A stretch of DNA of 5,307 nucleotides from Lentzea sp. (GTDB lineage Bacteria > Actinomycetota > Actinomycetes > Mycobacteriales > Pseudonocardiaceae): assembly GCA_030146905.1 (NCBI GenBank), contig JASLAV010000692.1, positions 1 to 5,307 on the forward strand. The letters run 5' to 3'. The position numbers were made by a program, and so were the translations under genes. Shown here piece after piece: positions 5,173 to 5,307 of the stretch. Within the stretch, counting starts at the first letter, position 1, and every line of letters starts with the position of its first letter. The notes below the pieces were generated by a model that saw nothing but the letters and a program-made list of their open reading frames with translations, ran no database searches and had not been told where the DNA came from.

Positions 5173-5307
5173 TCAGTACGGGTTGCCGCCGAGAGTCCCG
5201 GCGGCGAGCCCGAGGTACAGCGCGGCCAGTTCGAAGCGCAGCGCGAGCAGCGCGGCGCTGACCGCGTCGCCTCCCGCCACCTCGACGGCCGGCTCCAGCA
5301 CGTCCGC
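5173..5307 (-). CDS. SIS-domain phosphosugar isomerase-like protein (TobH type), C-terminal fragment
   Basis: An open frame enters from the right edge and supplies 44 residues before a TGA at 5175-5173, ending R-F-E-L-A-A-L-Y-L-G-L-A-A-G-T-L-G-G-N-P-Y. An Ala/Leu-rich final helix and short tail of this kind close the PGI/PMI C-terminal domain of the TobH or Rv3256c proteins, which precede manA in many actinobacteria. Those proteins carry a SIS sugar-phosphate fold, but whether they are active isomerases is not settled. The call leans on position, directly before manA with a 20 bp gap on the same strand, as much as on sequence. A 6-bp stem (5185-5190 with 5200-5205) near its end is probably coding-sequence coincidence. 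Confidence 0.65.
   Translation of the reverse strand, partial: ADVLEPAVEVAGGDAVSAALLALRFELAALYLGLAAGTLGGNPY

Noticed and set aside
5185..5205. GCCGCC/GGCGGC hairpin before manA
   Set aside because: It lies within coding sequence, has only 6-bp arms and a 9-nt loop, and no other sign of attenuation is present.
1..5307. CRISPR arrays, tRNA or rRNA genes, insertion sequences, phage or toxin-antitoxin genes
   Set aside because: No regular spaced repeats, tRNA-like cloverleaf, transposase or terminal repeats were seen, and the genes are ordinary housekeeping and transport types.

Overview
This is a GC-rich window from an actinobacterium. The six genes found here are packed tightly, long meaningless open frames lie opposite the real ones, and four of six starts are GTG. 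Gene content fits Pseudonocardiales or a relative (Lentzea, Saccharothrix and Amycolatopsis are plausible), but the genus is an inference from style, not a match.

Right to left on the minus strand, the window opens with the last 44 codons of a probable SIS-domain sugar-phosphate isomerase-like protein (TobH / Rv3256c type). Only 20 bp separate it from manA, the zinc-dependent mannose-6-phosphate isomerase. A 45 bp gap with a good ribosome binding site leads to a cation diffusion facilitator (CDF) transporter of the ZnT9-like type. These three look like one transcription unit making mannose precursors, with a metal transporter attached. It ends at a perfect 16-bp hairpin. A GTG-started, 12-segment amino acid permease of the APC/CAT type follows with its own leader and a strong Shine-Dalgarno. 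The pairing of manA, TobH-like gene and CAT-type permease recalls the Rv3253c-Rv3257c neighbourhood of Mycobacterium tuberculosis.

After a 141 bp gap with inverted repeats comes a MarR-family regulator, also on the minus strand, whose -10-like box sits 7 nt before its ATG and predicts a leaderless mRNA. It converges on a plus-strand P-loop kinase-like protein of unclear substrate. The two stop codons share one CTAG, inside a hairpin that may terminate both. At the left edge, 17 bp beyond the kinase start, a minus-strand gene begins whose first 15 residues look like the ASKHA-fold MutL/GlmL family; its best promoter lies inside the kinase's first codons.

Nothing here amounts to a clearly new system. 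The most useful leads are the unassigned kinase divergent from a MutL-like gene, the CDF protein whose TM5 lacks the usual histidine, the shared GTCCGGT boxes flanking that gene, and the compact shared signals between neighbouring genes.
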